Below are positions 4,873-12,540 of a stretch of DNA of 18,405 bases, piece by piece. The DNA is from Nostocoides sp039812405 (GTDB lineage: Bacteria; Actinomycetota; Actinomycetes; Actinomycetales; Dermatophilaceae): NCBI GenBank assembly GCA_039812405.1, contig JBDIAL010000048.1:1-18405 (forward strand), written 5' to 3'. A model generated the notes under the pieces. That model searched no databases, was not told the origin of the DNA, and saw nothing but the letters and a program-made list of their open reading frames with translations. The translations under genes and the position numbers were made by a program. Position 1 is the stretch's first letter; every line of letters starts with the position of its first letter.

Positions 4873-7512
4873 GTGCCGAACCTTGCCCTCGCATTCGACG
4901 TCATTGCCCGCGACAAGGCGACGCCGACGTTCGACCGTGTGGCGAAGTCGTCGGAGAACGTCGGGAAGACGTCGGAGAAGTCGGCGTCCCGGATGAAGGG
5001 CGCGTACAAGGGCGCATTCAAGGAGGTCACCGGCTCCTACAAGGAGGCGTTCAAGGGGTTCGCGGCCGGGTTCGCTACGGCGTTCGCCGCGGACAAGGTG
5101 GGCGACTTCATCAAGGACTCGGTGGCTGAGGCGCGGGAGTCGGAGAAGGTCAACAAGATCACCGCGAACGCGATCAAGGCGACTGGTGGCGCGGCGAAGG
5201 TGACCGCCGATCAGGTGGGCGATCTGGCGACGGCGATCTCGAACAAGACGGGCATCGACGACGAGGCGGTCCAGTCGGGCGAGAACCTGATCTTGACCTT
5301 CAAGAACATCCGCAACGAGGCGGGCAAGGGCAGCGACATCTTCAACCAGACGGCGCAGGCCGCGGTGGACCTGTCAAAGGCTGGGTTCGGGTCGATCGAC
5401 TCGGCGTCCAAGCAGCTCGGGAAGGCGTTGAACGACCCGATCAAGGGCGTGTCGCAACTGACCCGGGTGGGTGTGACGTTTACGGACGCGCAGCAGAAGC
5501 AGATCAAGGCGCTGGTGAAGTCCGGTGACGTGCTGGGCGCGCAGAAGATCATCCTCAAGGAAGTTCAGGGGCAGGTCGGTGGGGCGGCTGAGGCGTCGGC
5601 GTCGGCGGGTGAGAAGTTGTCGACCGCGTTCTACAACTTCAAGGAGCAGGTCGGCACTGATCTTCTCCCGATCATCGACAAGTTCGAGGGCTTCCTGACC
5701 GCGAAGGTCATCCCCGCGCTGACTGCGTTCTTCGCCGGCATCCAGGACGGCACCGGCGCTGGCGGCAGGTTCGCCGACATCATGCGGACGGCGTGGTCCG
5801 TGCTGAAGCAGCTATGGAGCGGCATAAAGCCGCTTCTCCCGTACATTGTCGCGCTGGTCGCGACCATCAAGGTCGTCACTGCCGTGCAGGCCGCGTGGAA
5901 CGCCATCATGGCGGCGAACCCGATAGGTCTGGTCGTGATCGCGCTCGCCGCGTTCGTAGGCGGGCTCATATACGCCTACAAGCACTCGGAGACCTTCCGC
6001 AACATCGTGAACGCCGCGTTCGGCGCGGTGAAGGCCGTCGTCAGTGGCGTCCTGAACTGGTTCAAGGGCCCGTTCCTGTCCTTCTTCAGCAAGACGATCC
6101 CCGACACGTGGAACAAGGTGCGGTCGACCACGTCGTCGGCCTGGAACGCGGTGCGTTCGACGATCACGGGGACGTGGGACCGGATCAAGTCTGGCGTGTC
6201 GGACCGTATCTCGTCGGTGAAGACGACCCTGTCCAACGCGTGGGACTCGATCAATAAGCGCGCGTCTCAGGCGTGGGGTGCGATCAAGGACGGCATCGGC
6301 GGCGCGTTCCACAAGGTGGCGTCGGTGATCATGTCGCCGATCAACGCCGTGATCGACGTGATGAACATGTTCATCCGGGGCGCGAACGCGCTGCTGTCGA
6401 AGATTCCGGGCGTGTCTCTGCGCCTCGGCTCGATCAGTCACGTGTCCACCCCGAAGGGGTTCGCTGGTGGTGGCCTTGTCGCCGGTTCACCGGCTCCGTA
6501 CGGCGTGGACAACATGCTCGCGTCGGTCGACGGGCGCGGCACGGTGGGCATCGCGTCGGGCGAGGTCGTCATGTCGAACCAGGCCGGTGACTACTACGGC
6601 CGGAACTTCCTCCTCGCGCTGAACTCGATGCGGCTCCCGAAGGACCAGCTCGGCTTCTCCGGTGGCGGCCTCGTCGGCAAGGGCATGAGCATCCTGTCGA
6701 TGCTGACGGGCAACTCGTCGGCGTCGCAGAAGGCCGAGATCGGCATCGACGTGTCGAAGACGATCGCCGCGTTGAAGGGGCTCGTGGGTGGCGTCTCGGG
6801 CAGCGGGTCGCTGGCTGCGTTCATCGCGAAGGGCGTGGCGAGCGCTGCCGGGTCGGGCCTCGAGAGTCTCATCAAGAAGGCCGTGTCCGCGGTCGGGAAC
6901 GCTGGTGGCAGTCGTGGCGCGCCGGCCGGCGCGGGCGTGGCGCGGTGGGCCGCGACGATCAAGGCTGCTCTCGCGGCGAACGGTTTGCCCACGACGGCCG
7001 CTTACGTGAATGCGTGGCTGCGGCAGATCGCGACCGAGTCCGGCGGCAACCAGAACGCGATCCAGGGCAACATCGGCGACATCAACAACCGCACCGGGGA
7101 CCTCGCGAAGGGCCTGCTGCAGACCATCTCTGCGACGTTCAACGCGTTCAAGTTCCCGGGTCACGGAAACATCTTCAACGGGTTCGACAACGCGCTCGCG
7201 GCGATCCACTACGCGAAGAGCCGGTATGGCGCGTCGGGGATGCTCGGCGTGATCGGCCACGGCCACGGCTACTCCCGAGGCGGACTGGTCGTGCCGTACG
7301 CCGGCGTCTTCGACCGGGGCGGCATCGTCCCCACCGGTCTGTCTGTGGTGAACAACAAGACGGGCGCCCCGGAGCGTCTGCGGCGGGCCGACGGCGATTC
7401 GTGGAGCGAGGCGAACATGCGGCGGCTCGCTGAGTTGATCGGGCGTCAGTTCCCGCAGGCTGTCACCGTCTCCGCTGGCGCGATGGACGCGGCGCTCGGG
7501 CGGGGCTTCTGA
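4873..7512 (+). CDS. Tape measure protein with C-terminal transglycosylase-like domain
   Basis: This 879-residue protein sets tail length and is probably ejected into the host envelope. Residues 1-270 are helical and Lys/Ala-rich, with FDRVAKSSENVGKTSEK at the start and a SASKQLGKALNDPIKGVSQLTRVGV segment typical of tape measure proteins. A hydrophobic region from about 325 to 372 (PYIVALVATIKVV; NPIGLVVIALAAFVGGLIYAY) likely makes membrane-inserting helices. Repeated amphipathic segments with W-D-x-I/V follow (400-480), then Gly-rich 'GGGLV' turns. From about 690 to 800 lies a lysozyme-like transglycosylase region: QIATESGGN places a candidate catalytic Glu at 722, followed by GDLAKGLLQTI and ALAAIHYAKSRYG, motifs known from SLT-like domains in actinophage tape measures. 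GTG 4873 follows GAGAGGGTGA and lies 3 bases after the previous stop. Confidence 0.9.
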   Translation: MPNLALAFDVIARDKATPTFDRVAKSSENVGKTSEKSASRMKGAYKGAFKEVTGSYKEAFKGFAAGFATAFAADKVGDFIKDSVAEARESEKVNKITANAIKATGGAAKVTADQVGDLATAISNKTGIDDEAVQSGENLILTFKNIRNEAGKGSDIFNQTAQAAVDLSKAGFGSIDSASKQLGKALNDPIKGVSQLTRVGVTFTDAQQKQIKALVKSGDVLGAQKIILKEVQGQVGGAAEASASAGEKLSTAFYNFKEQVGTDLLPIIDKFEGFLTAKVIPALTAFFAGIQDGTGAGGRFADIMRTAWSVLKQLWSGIKPLLPYIVALVATIKVVTAVQAAWNAIMAANPIGLVVIALAAFVGGLIYAYKHSETFRNIVNAAFGAVKAVVSGVLNWFKGPFLSFFSKTIPDTWNKVRSTTSSAWNAVRSTITGTWDRIKSGVSDRISSVKTTLSNAWDSINKRASQAWGAIKDGIGGAFHKVASVIMSPINAVIDVMNMFIRGANALLSKIPGVSLRLGSISHVSTPKGFAGGGLVAGSPAPYGVDNMLASVDGRGTVGIASGEVVMSNQAGDYYGRNFLLALNSMRLPKDQLGFSGGGLVGKGMSILSMLTGNSSASQKAEIGIDVSKTIAALKGLVGGVSGSGSLAAFIAKGVASAAGSGLESLIKKAVSAVGNAGGSRGAPAGAGVARWAATIKAALAANGLPTTAAYVNAWLRQIATESGGNQNAIQGNIGDINNRTGDLAKGLLQTISATFNAFKFPGHGNIFNGFDNALAAIHYAKSRYGASGMLGVIGHGHGYSRGGLVVPYAGVFDRGGIVPTGLSVVNNKTGAPERLRRADGDSWSEANMRRLAELIGRQFPQAVTVSAGAMDAALGRGF

Positions 7513-8375
7513 TGCCGGGATGGCCGAACACGGTCAGCATCGGCGGTTTCGTCGCGGACGTGGCTGACGGTTCGTCGCTGCGGGTCGTGACGGGCTTGAC
7601 GGGCTGGGATGACGGGGCGCCGGCACGCTCGTCGGTACAGGCGAGGTCGCAACAGAACGGCGGCTGGGACGCGTCGGGGCTGCTCGGGCCGCGGGTCATC
7701 ACGGTCGAGGGTTCCGTGCAGGAGCAGGACGGCCTGTCGGCTCGGGCGACGGCCGACGCGCTGTCGTCTCTGTCACCGTCGTCGTCGCTCCAGTTCACCG
7801 TGGCGAACACGTACGCGGGTAGCCGCTCGGCGATGGTCCGGGTGTCGTCCGCTGTCGTGCTGTCATGGTTGTCCCCGGCGACGTTCCGGTACACCATCGA
7901 GCTGACTGCCCCGGACCCGGTGAAGTACGGCGCGCAGGACATTGCGGGTCTTGGCCGGCCGTCTGGGTCGTTGCCGGGGACGGGCCGGAAGTGGCCGCGG
8001 ACGTGGCGCCGGTCGTGGGGTTTGGTCGCGCCGATCGGTGCGACGACGGTTGCGTTGGCGAATGCTGGGACTGCGGCGTACTGGCCGACGTTGCGCCTGA
8101 ATGGTGGCGCGACGAACCCGGTGGTGCAGACGGGCCCGGGTGACTGGTTGCGGGTCGGGTATGACGTGCCTGAGGGGTCGTGGGTGGACGTCGATTGCGG
8201 GTCCCGGTCTGTGTTGTTGAACGGGGAGACGGATCTGCGCGGCTACGTGTCGGTCGCGGATTCGGGGTCGTGGCTTGCGGTGCCTCCGGGTGGGGCGTCG
8301 CTGTCGTGGAGCGCGGACGCGTCGACGGCTGCGGGGTCGCTGGTGGCGGTCTACTACGAAGGGGCTTGGACATGA
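7512..8375 (+). CDS. Distal tail protein (Dit-like)
   Basis: A 287-residue beta-rich protein immediately after the tape measure gene, where siphoviruses encode the ring that starts the tail tip. The N-terminal part (NTVSIGGFVADVADGSSLRVV, then GLLGPRVITVEGSVQ and a helix with ATADALSSLSP) matches the Dit belt-domain pattern of an early 'G-W-D-x-G' loop, a 'G-P-R-V-I-T-V-E-G' strand and a helix. The segment FRYTIELTAPDPVKYG is a conserved-looking end of that domain. The second half is a separate beta-sandwich with WPTLRLNGGATNPVV and a DLRGYVSV loop, like the galectin-like second domain of many actinophage Dit proteins. The ATG overlaps the tape measure stop (TGATG), and the stop overlaps the next ATG (ATGA). 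Confidence 0.75.
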   Translation: MPGWPNTVSIGGFVADVADGSSLRVVTGLTGWDDGAPARSSVQARSQQNGGWDASGLLGPRVITVEGSVQEQDGLSARATADALSSLSPSSSLQFTVANTYAGSRSAMVRVSSAVVLSWLSPATFRYTIELTAPDPVKYGAQDIAGLGRPSGSLPGTGRKWPRTWRRSWGLVAPIGATTVALANAGTAAYWPTLRLNGGATNPVVQTGPGDWLRVGYDVPEGSWVDVDCGSRSVLLNGETDLRGYVSVADSGSWLAVPPGGASLSWSADASTAAGSLVAVYYEGAWT

Positions 8376-9166
8376 GCAACTGGCTGTCTTTCCGGGGCGA
8401 GTCGTCGGCTGGTGCGGGTGACGGCGAGACGGAGGCACAGTTCCGCAAGTTCGTCGCGCAACTGTTCTCCGGGTCGGGTGTGTTCTCGGGGATGACGGTG
8501 ACGCAGACGACGACGGCGTCGGGGAGCGTCGTGGTGTCGGCGGGGATGGCCGTGTTGGAGGATTCGACGGGCGCGTACCCGCTGATGGCTGACGCGTCGT
8601 ACACGCTGAACGTGTTGGGCGCGAACCCTGTCGGGTCGTCGGTGCGGACCGATCTGATCGTGGCGGACAAGTCGTCTCCGACGGCTCCGGTGCTCGTGCT
8701 GGGCACGTCGGGGTCGTCCACGGCTCCCACGCCGACGTCGTCTCAGGTGCTGCTGGCCCAGCTGAACCACACAGCGTCCGCGACGACGGTGACGACGGCC
8801 CGGATCGACAACACGGTCCGGTCGACGTGCTACCTGACGGGCGTCAACACGGTCAGCCCGTGGATCAACCTGTCCCTGGCGTCGGGGTACACGTCCCCGT
8901 CGGGCAACGTTCCGGGGTACCGGATCACGCCGTGGGGTGTCCAGTTGCGCGGGTCGGCTCAGAAGGGGTCAGCGCTCGCGCAGGGCGACCAGCCGTTGGC
9001 GACGTTCCCGGCCGCGATCCGTCCGTCGGCGACGACGTACCTGACCGCGCAGGGTGGCACGTCCACGACGGTCAACCTGCAGCTCACGTCGGCGGGCGCG
9101 TTGACGGTGAAGGTGGTTCCGGGGACGTCGGTGATGTACCTCGACAGCATCCTGTACGGGCTGTGA
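8372..9166 (+). CDS. Minor tail / tail-tip protein
   Basis: A 264-residue protein from ATG 8372, which overlaps the Dit stop by four bases (ATGA). An upstream in-frame start at 8180 would lie deep inside the Dit gene. The first part (NWLSFRGESSAGAGDGETEAQFRKFVAQLFSGSGVFSG) followed by SVVVSAGMAVLEDSTG and VRTDLIVADKSS resembles a domain in tail-tip proteins of actinobacterial phages that begins 'G-V-x-S-G' and includes an 'R-x-D-L-I-V-A' strand. The second half is Thr/Ser/Gly-rich with WINLSLASGYTSPSGNVPGYRIT, which looks like a small carbohydrate-binding or fibre-type beta domain. It is probably a structural tail-tip or receptor-contact protein. The family call rests on pattern and position only. 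Confidence 0.6.
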   Translation: MSNWLSFRGESSAGAGDGETEAQFRKFVAQLFSGSGVFSGMTVTQTTTASGSVVVSAGMAVLEDSTGAYPLMADASYTLNVLGANPVGSSVRTDLIVADKSSPTAPVLVLGTSGSSTAPTPTSSQVLLAQLNHTASATTVTTARIDNTVRSTCYLTGVNTVSPWINLSLASGYTSPSGNVPGYRITPWGVQLRGSAQKGSALAQGDQPLATFPAAIRPSATTYLTAQGGTSTTVNLQLTSAGALTVKVVPGTSVMYLDSILYGL

Positions 9167-10335
9167 CGGTCTACCGGGTCCTGACGTGCCGGTGGAACGA
9201 CCCGACGATCGCGGGTGAGGTCCCGGCGCGGGGGTTGTCGTTCAACTTGCCGCTGTCGGATTCGGGGCAGGTGTCGTGTACGGCGTCGGTGGGTGTGGAC
9301 CGCAGGTGGCGTGACACGCTCGCGGTGCCCCTGTCGGGGTTGTTGGTGACGCGGGATGACCAGCCGGTGCATTCGTCGTGGTTGACGGGTGACACGCAGC
9401 AGCCGGGGTCGCGGGAGTTCTCCCTCGCCGGGGATGAGTGGCTGGCGTTCTACGGGAAGGTCCCTGCCGTCCCGTGGACCTACACGGACACGAACGACCA
9501 CGTCATCTTCCGGGATGTGCTGTCGCGGGCGGCAGCGGTGTCGGGGCAGTCGGTGCGGATCGTGATGGACTCGACGACGACGGGGGCGGCGACGTCGGAC
9601 CTGACGTTGAACGCGTGGGATCACCCGTACGTGCTGGACACGCTGACGGACACGGCGAACGCTGACGGCGGCCCGGAGTGGGCTGTGGTCGCGGACGGGT
9701 CGTGGCAGCAGCACACGCGCCGGCTCCTGTTGGCGGACACGCTGGGGTTGCCGAAGGGCCCGGACGCGCCGGTCATCGAGTACGTGGAGCCCCTGACGGG
9801 TGCGGCGGCGTCCGCGGTGCCGCAGGTCGGCTTGTTGGGGCAGCTCTTCCCGACGGGGACGGTCGTGCAGGGCATCTCGGACCGGCGCGGCGGCAACGCG
9901 ATCGCGGTGGGTCGCACCATCGACGCGGGCAAGTCGGCCACGGTGTCTCTCGCGGTCGGCGCGGGCGACGAGAAGGCGCAGCTGACGGCGGGGTTCCCGG
10001 CGTCTGCGCTCCTGGCGAACGGGTGGCCGCGCCTGACTCAGATCAACTCGTACACGGACGTGTCGGTGCAGGCGACGCTGAACCGGCATGCGACGGCCGA
10101 CCTCGCGGCGTCCGCGGGGCGCGTGACGACGTACCAGGTTGTCACGTTGGACGGTGCGCCGGACTGGACGGGCATACCGCGCGGGTCGTGGGTGCGGCTG
10201 GTTCTCGACACCGACCTGTACGGCAAGGGCGGCGTGGACACGTGGTGCCGGGTGCAGGACATCGCGGTGAACGTGGACGACGACGGGGGACCGGCTCAGG
10301 TGACGTGGACGTTGTCGTCGGTGCTGGAGGTGTGA
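9163..10335 (+). CDS. Tail hub / minor tail protein (Tal-like)
   Basis: A 390-residue protein from GTG 9163, which overlaps the previous stop (GTGA). It opens with VYRVLTCRWNDPTIAGEVPARGLSFNLPLSDSG, a beta-rich start seen in tail hub proteins, and continues with a FSLAGDEWLAFYGK segment, a helical region VIFRDVLSRAAAVSGQSVRI, the 'W-D-H-P-Y-V-L-D-T-L-T-D-T' block, and a late segment WTGIPRGSWVRLVLDTDLYG near the end, followed by RVQDIAVNVDDDGGP. This mix resembles the hub proteins that lie after Dit in siphoviruses and have a gp27-like fold (for example proteins often annotated ReqiPepy6 Gp37-like). It would close the tube at the tip. No enzymatic motif is visible. The call is by layout and position. 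Confidence 0.6.
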   Translation: MTVYRVLTCRWNDPTIAGEVPARGLSFNLPLSDSGQVSCTASVGVDRRWRDTLAVPLSGLLVTRDDQPVHSSWLTGDTQQPGSREFSLAGDEWLAFYGKVPAVPWTYTDTNDHVIFRDVLSRAAAVSGQSVRIVMDSTTTGAATSDLTLNAWDHPYVLDTLTDTANADGGPEWAVVADGSWQQHTRRLLLADTLGLPKGPDAPVIEYVEPLTGAAASAVPQVGLLGQLFPTGTVVQGISDRRGGNAIAVGRTIDAGKSATVSLAVGAGDEKAQLTAGFPASALLANGWPRLTQINSYTDVSVQATLNRHATADLAASAGRVTTYQVVTLDGAPDWTGIPRGSWVRLVLDTDLYGKGGVDTWCRVQDIAVNVDDDGGPAQVTWTLSSVLEV

Positions 10336-10336
10336 C

Positions 10337-10954
10337 GTGGCGCGTCAACCGGACGGGATGCCGTCGCTGAAGGCTGCGATCCGTGCGTTGCAGCGTGACG
10401 TTGCCCGCTTGCAGGCCCGCTCGTCATGGCAAGGGACGGGCGTCTCGCCGGACGGCGCGGGCAATCTGGTGTCGGCCACCTACGTGGAGGGCGTGTCAGG
10501 GTACGCGCTGACCCCGGACACCATCACGATCAACACGGGCGCCTTGAACACGGGCGACACGTCCCCGTCCCAGCCGGCGACGTTGAAGAAGCAGGCGTCG
10601 GGGTTCGCGCCGGGCACGGCGTATGTGACGCCGGTGTCGCTGGTGACGGTGCAGCCGACGACGGCGCACACGATCTGCGCGGTCATGGCTGTGGTGCAGT
10701 GCTCGGCGCGGAACAACTCGGGCTCGGCGGACACGCTCGCGACGGGCGTGTCGATAGCGGGCACGACCATCGACGGCGGGTTCCCGGTGCCGGTCGCGAA
10801 CAACACGGTCGGGATGAGCACTGCGGTGGCGGCGGCGACGTTGACGGGCGTGTCCACGGTGACCGTCGCGGCGCTGGTCAGCACATCCTCCGGGTCGTGG
10901 ACGGCCGACGCGGGAAACCTCTGCCAACTGACTGTTTTCGCGGTCTGGACCTAG
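10337..10954 (+). CDS. Minor tail protein, coiled-coil N-terminus
   Basis: A 205-residue protein from GTG 10337, one base after the previous stop. The first 28 residues contain PSLKAAIRALQRDVARLQARSSW, a short amphipathic helix that could trimerise. The rest is a beta-rich, Thr/Ser/Ala/Gly-rich domain with NTGALNTGDTSPSQPATL and a C-terminal strand LCQLTVFAVWT. This layout fits a trimeric tail-tip or fibre protein that attaches by its N-terminal helix. No homologue is recognised with certainty. It sits within a run of fibre-like genes after the hub. Confidence 0.55.
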   Translation: MARQPDGMPSLKAAIRALQRDVARLQARSSWQGTGVSPDGAGNLVSATYVEGVSGYALTPDTITINTGALNTGDTSPSQPATLKKQASGFAPGTAYVTPVSLVTVQPTTAHTICAVMAVVQCSARNNSGSADTLATGVSIAGTTIDGGFPVPVANNTVGMSTAVAAATLTGVSTVTVAALVSTSSGSWTADAGNLCQLTVFAVWT

Positions 10955-10961
10955 GAGCGGC

Positions 10962-11483
10962 GTGACCACCTACACCTATCCCCCGATGCCCGTGTTCGGG
11001 ACCGTCGGTTCCCTCGTGAAGTTCGGTGGGCCGGGCGGCGTGCAGGCGTCCGTCGTCGACATGTCCGGCAACCCGGTGACGTGCGTGCAGGGCGGCAACA
11101 CGTACAGCGGCTACATCGTGACGAACGCGGACGGCACCATCTCGGCGTTCACGTCGACGTCCGGTCCGGCGCTGGTCATGACCCTCAACGGGTTCACGTT
11201 CACGCTCACCGCGAACGAGCTGTGGGCGAACATCGTCACCTCGGACCAGTTGACGGCTGCGGTGAACGCTGCCGTGGCTGGCGTGTCCGCGACGGGCTGG
11301 GCGCAGATCGTGCAGAACGGCGACGGGACGTGGCCCGCGCGGACCACGGTCACGGCGGACCGGACGGTGGTCCTCGCCTACATCGTGACGGACGTGACGA
11401 AGCTGCCGGCGACTGCCTCGGTGGCGTCGACCGGTTCGCCGCTGCCGACGCCCAACGACCAGTTCATCTACTCGGGAGCCTGA
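10962..11483 (+). CDS. Minor tail / fibre-like protein
   Basis: A 173-residue protein from GTG 10962, with AGGAG at 10953-10957 giving a clear ribosome binding site. The N-terminus MTTYTYPPMPVFGTVGSLVKFGG and the segment ASVVDMSGNPVTC with GYIVTNADGTISAFTS resemble a domain of actinophage minor tail proteins in which a 'D-(L/M)-(D/S)-G-N-P-V' strand is followed by 'T-N-A-D-G-x-I-x-A-F'. A central helix (SDQLTAAVNAAVAGVS) may be a trimer interface. The end is short and hydrophilic (PLPTPNDQFIYSG). It is probably a receptor-contact or fibre-attachment protein. The stop is separated from the next GTG by one base. Confidence 0.55.
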   Translation: MTTYTYPPMPVFGTVGSLVKFGGPGGVQASVVDMSGNPVTCVQGGNTYSGYIVTNADGTISAFTSTSGPALVMTLNGFTFTLTANELWANIVTSDQLTAAVNAAVAGVSATGWAQIVQNGDGTWPARTTVTADRTVVLAYIVTDVTKLPATASVASTGSPLPTPNDQFIYSGA

Positions 11484-11484
11484 C

Positions 11485-12540
11485 GTGACCACGAGCATTC
11501 AGTTCCGCACGCCCGGAACCGTCTCCAACACGGCGACGACGTCTCTGACGGTGCCGAACCCGTCCGGTGCGGCAGCGGGCGACTTCGCGATCATCTGGTA
11601 CGTCGGTGGTGGTGGCTACCCGGACTCGGCGCCGTCGGGGTGGCGGCTGGCGCGGTCCGCGGACGACGGGTCGGTGTACACGGCCTGGTACGAGAAGAAG
11701 CTCACCCCGGGTGATGTCACGGCCGGGTCGGTCGCGTTGACGATCACGGCGGCCGGGAAGAAGTCGGCGCTCATGGTGGCCGGGTACTCCTCCGCGGGTG
11801 ACGTGACGGTTGTCGGGTCGTCGGTGACGATCGAGTCCACGACGTCGGCGACGCACGCGACGACCGCGGTCACGGTCCCCGGCCCGGGCGCGGTCATCTC
11901 CCTGCTCGGATTGAAGGACACCTCGTCGGCGGTGTCGGGCACGTACACGGCACCGTCGGGGACGTCCATCGCTGCGACGTCGGCGAGCACGGGCGCGTCC
12001 CAGACGGTGGCGTCGGTCGCGGTCAACACGGGCGGGGATGTCACGTCGGGCGTGTGGGGTTCGGGCACGTCGTGGGGTGTCAAGGACGCGGCCGGGACGA
12101 CCGCTGTCGGGTCGAACCATGCCGTCGTGGCGACCCTCGCGCTCGCGGCTGTGGTGCGTCCTACCGCGGACGTGACGGTCCCGTCAGGGGCGACGTTCAC
12201 GGGCGGCTCGACCATCTACGGCGTCACCGGCGACGACGACCCGTCCACGTACGTCGAGTTCGGGTCGGGCACGATGGAGGAGATGATCACCGTCGGGTCG
12301 ACCGTCCCGTCAGCGCTGCTCCTCGACTACGACGCAGGCGTGACGCCAACGTCCACGTCGGTCACGTACAGCCTGTACCTCGGCGCGACGCTGCTGCTGT
12401 CCATCGGCACCGACTCGACCCTCATCGGCAACGGCACCGTGAAGGTGCTGGACATCTCGAGCCTGTCCTCGTCTCAGCAGGCGTCGATCCTGGCCGACCC
12501 GACGAACCTGCGGCTGCGCGCGGTCTACACCGTCTCCTGA
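11485..12540 (+). CDS. Tail fibre-like beta-sandwich protein
   Basis: A 351-residue protein from GTG 11485. It starts with MTTSIQFRTPGTV and continues as a beta-rich, Thr/Ser/Gly/Val-dominated protein. The stretch GAAAGDFAIIWYVGGGG, then SAPSGWRLARSADDG and YTAWYEKKLTPGDVTAG, matches a widespread phage fibre domain in which 'G-D-x-x-(I/L)' is followed by 'P-S-G-W' and a 'W-x-K-x-(L/A)-x-x-G-D' loop. A second beta domain begins near residue 230 (DVTVPSGATFTGGS) and ends with VKVLDISSLSSSQQASIL and a strand before the stop. The protein likely forms part of the adsorption apparatus. Its stop overlaps the next gene's ATG (TGATG). No catalytic motif is seen. Confidence 0.6.
   Translation: MTTSIQFRTPGTVSNTATTSLTVPNPSGAAAGDFAIIWYVGGGGYPDSAPSGWRLARSADDGSVYTAWYEKKLTPGDVTAGSVALTITAAGKKSALMVAGYSSAGDVTVVGSSVTIESTTSATHATTAVTVPGPGAVISLLGLKDTSSAVSGTYTAPSGTSIAATSASTGASQTVASVAVNTGGDVTSGVWGSGTSWGVKDAAGTTAVGSNHAVVATLALAAVVRPTADVTVPSGATFTGGSTIYGVTGDDDPSTYVEFGSGTMEEMITVGSTVPSALLLDYDAGVTPTSTSVTYSLYLGATLLLSIGTDSTLIGNGTVKVLDISSLSSSQQASILADPTNLRLRAVYTVS

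Noticed and set aside
7795..8730. 311-codon open frame on the - strand across the Dit and tail-tip genes
   Set aside because: Pro/Thr/Ser-rich shadow composition and complete antisense overlap with two coupled structural genes.
12054..12539. In-frame upstream extension of the glycoside hydrolase fibre gene
   Set aside because: It lies wholly within the previous gene and has shadow composition; the ATG at 12540 overlaps the previous stop like its neighbours.
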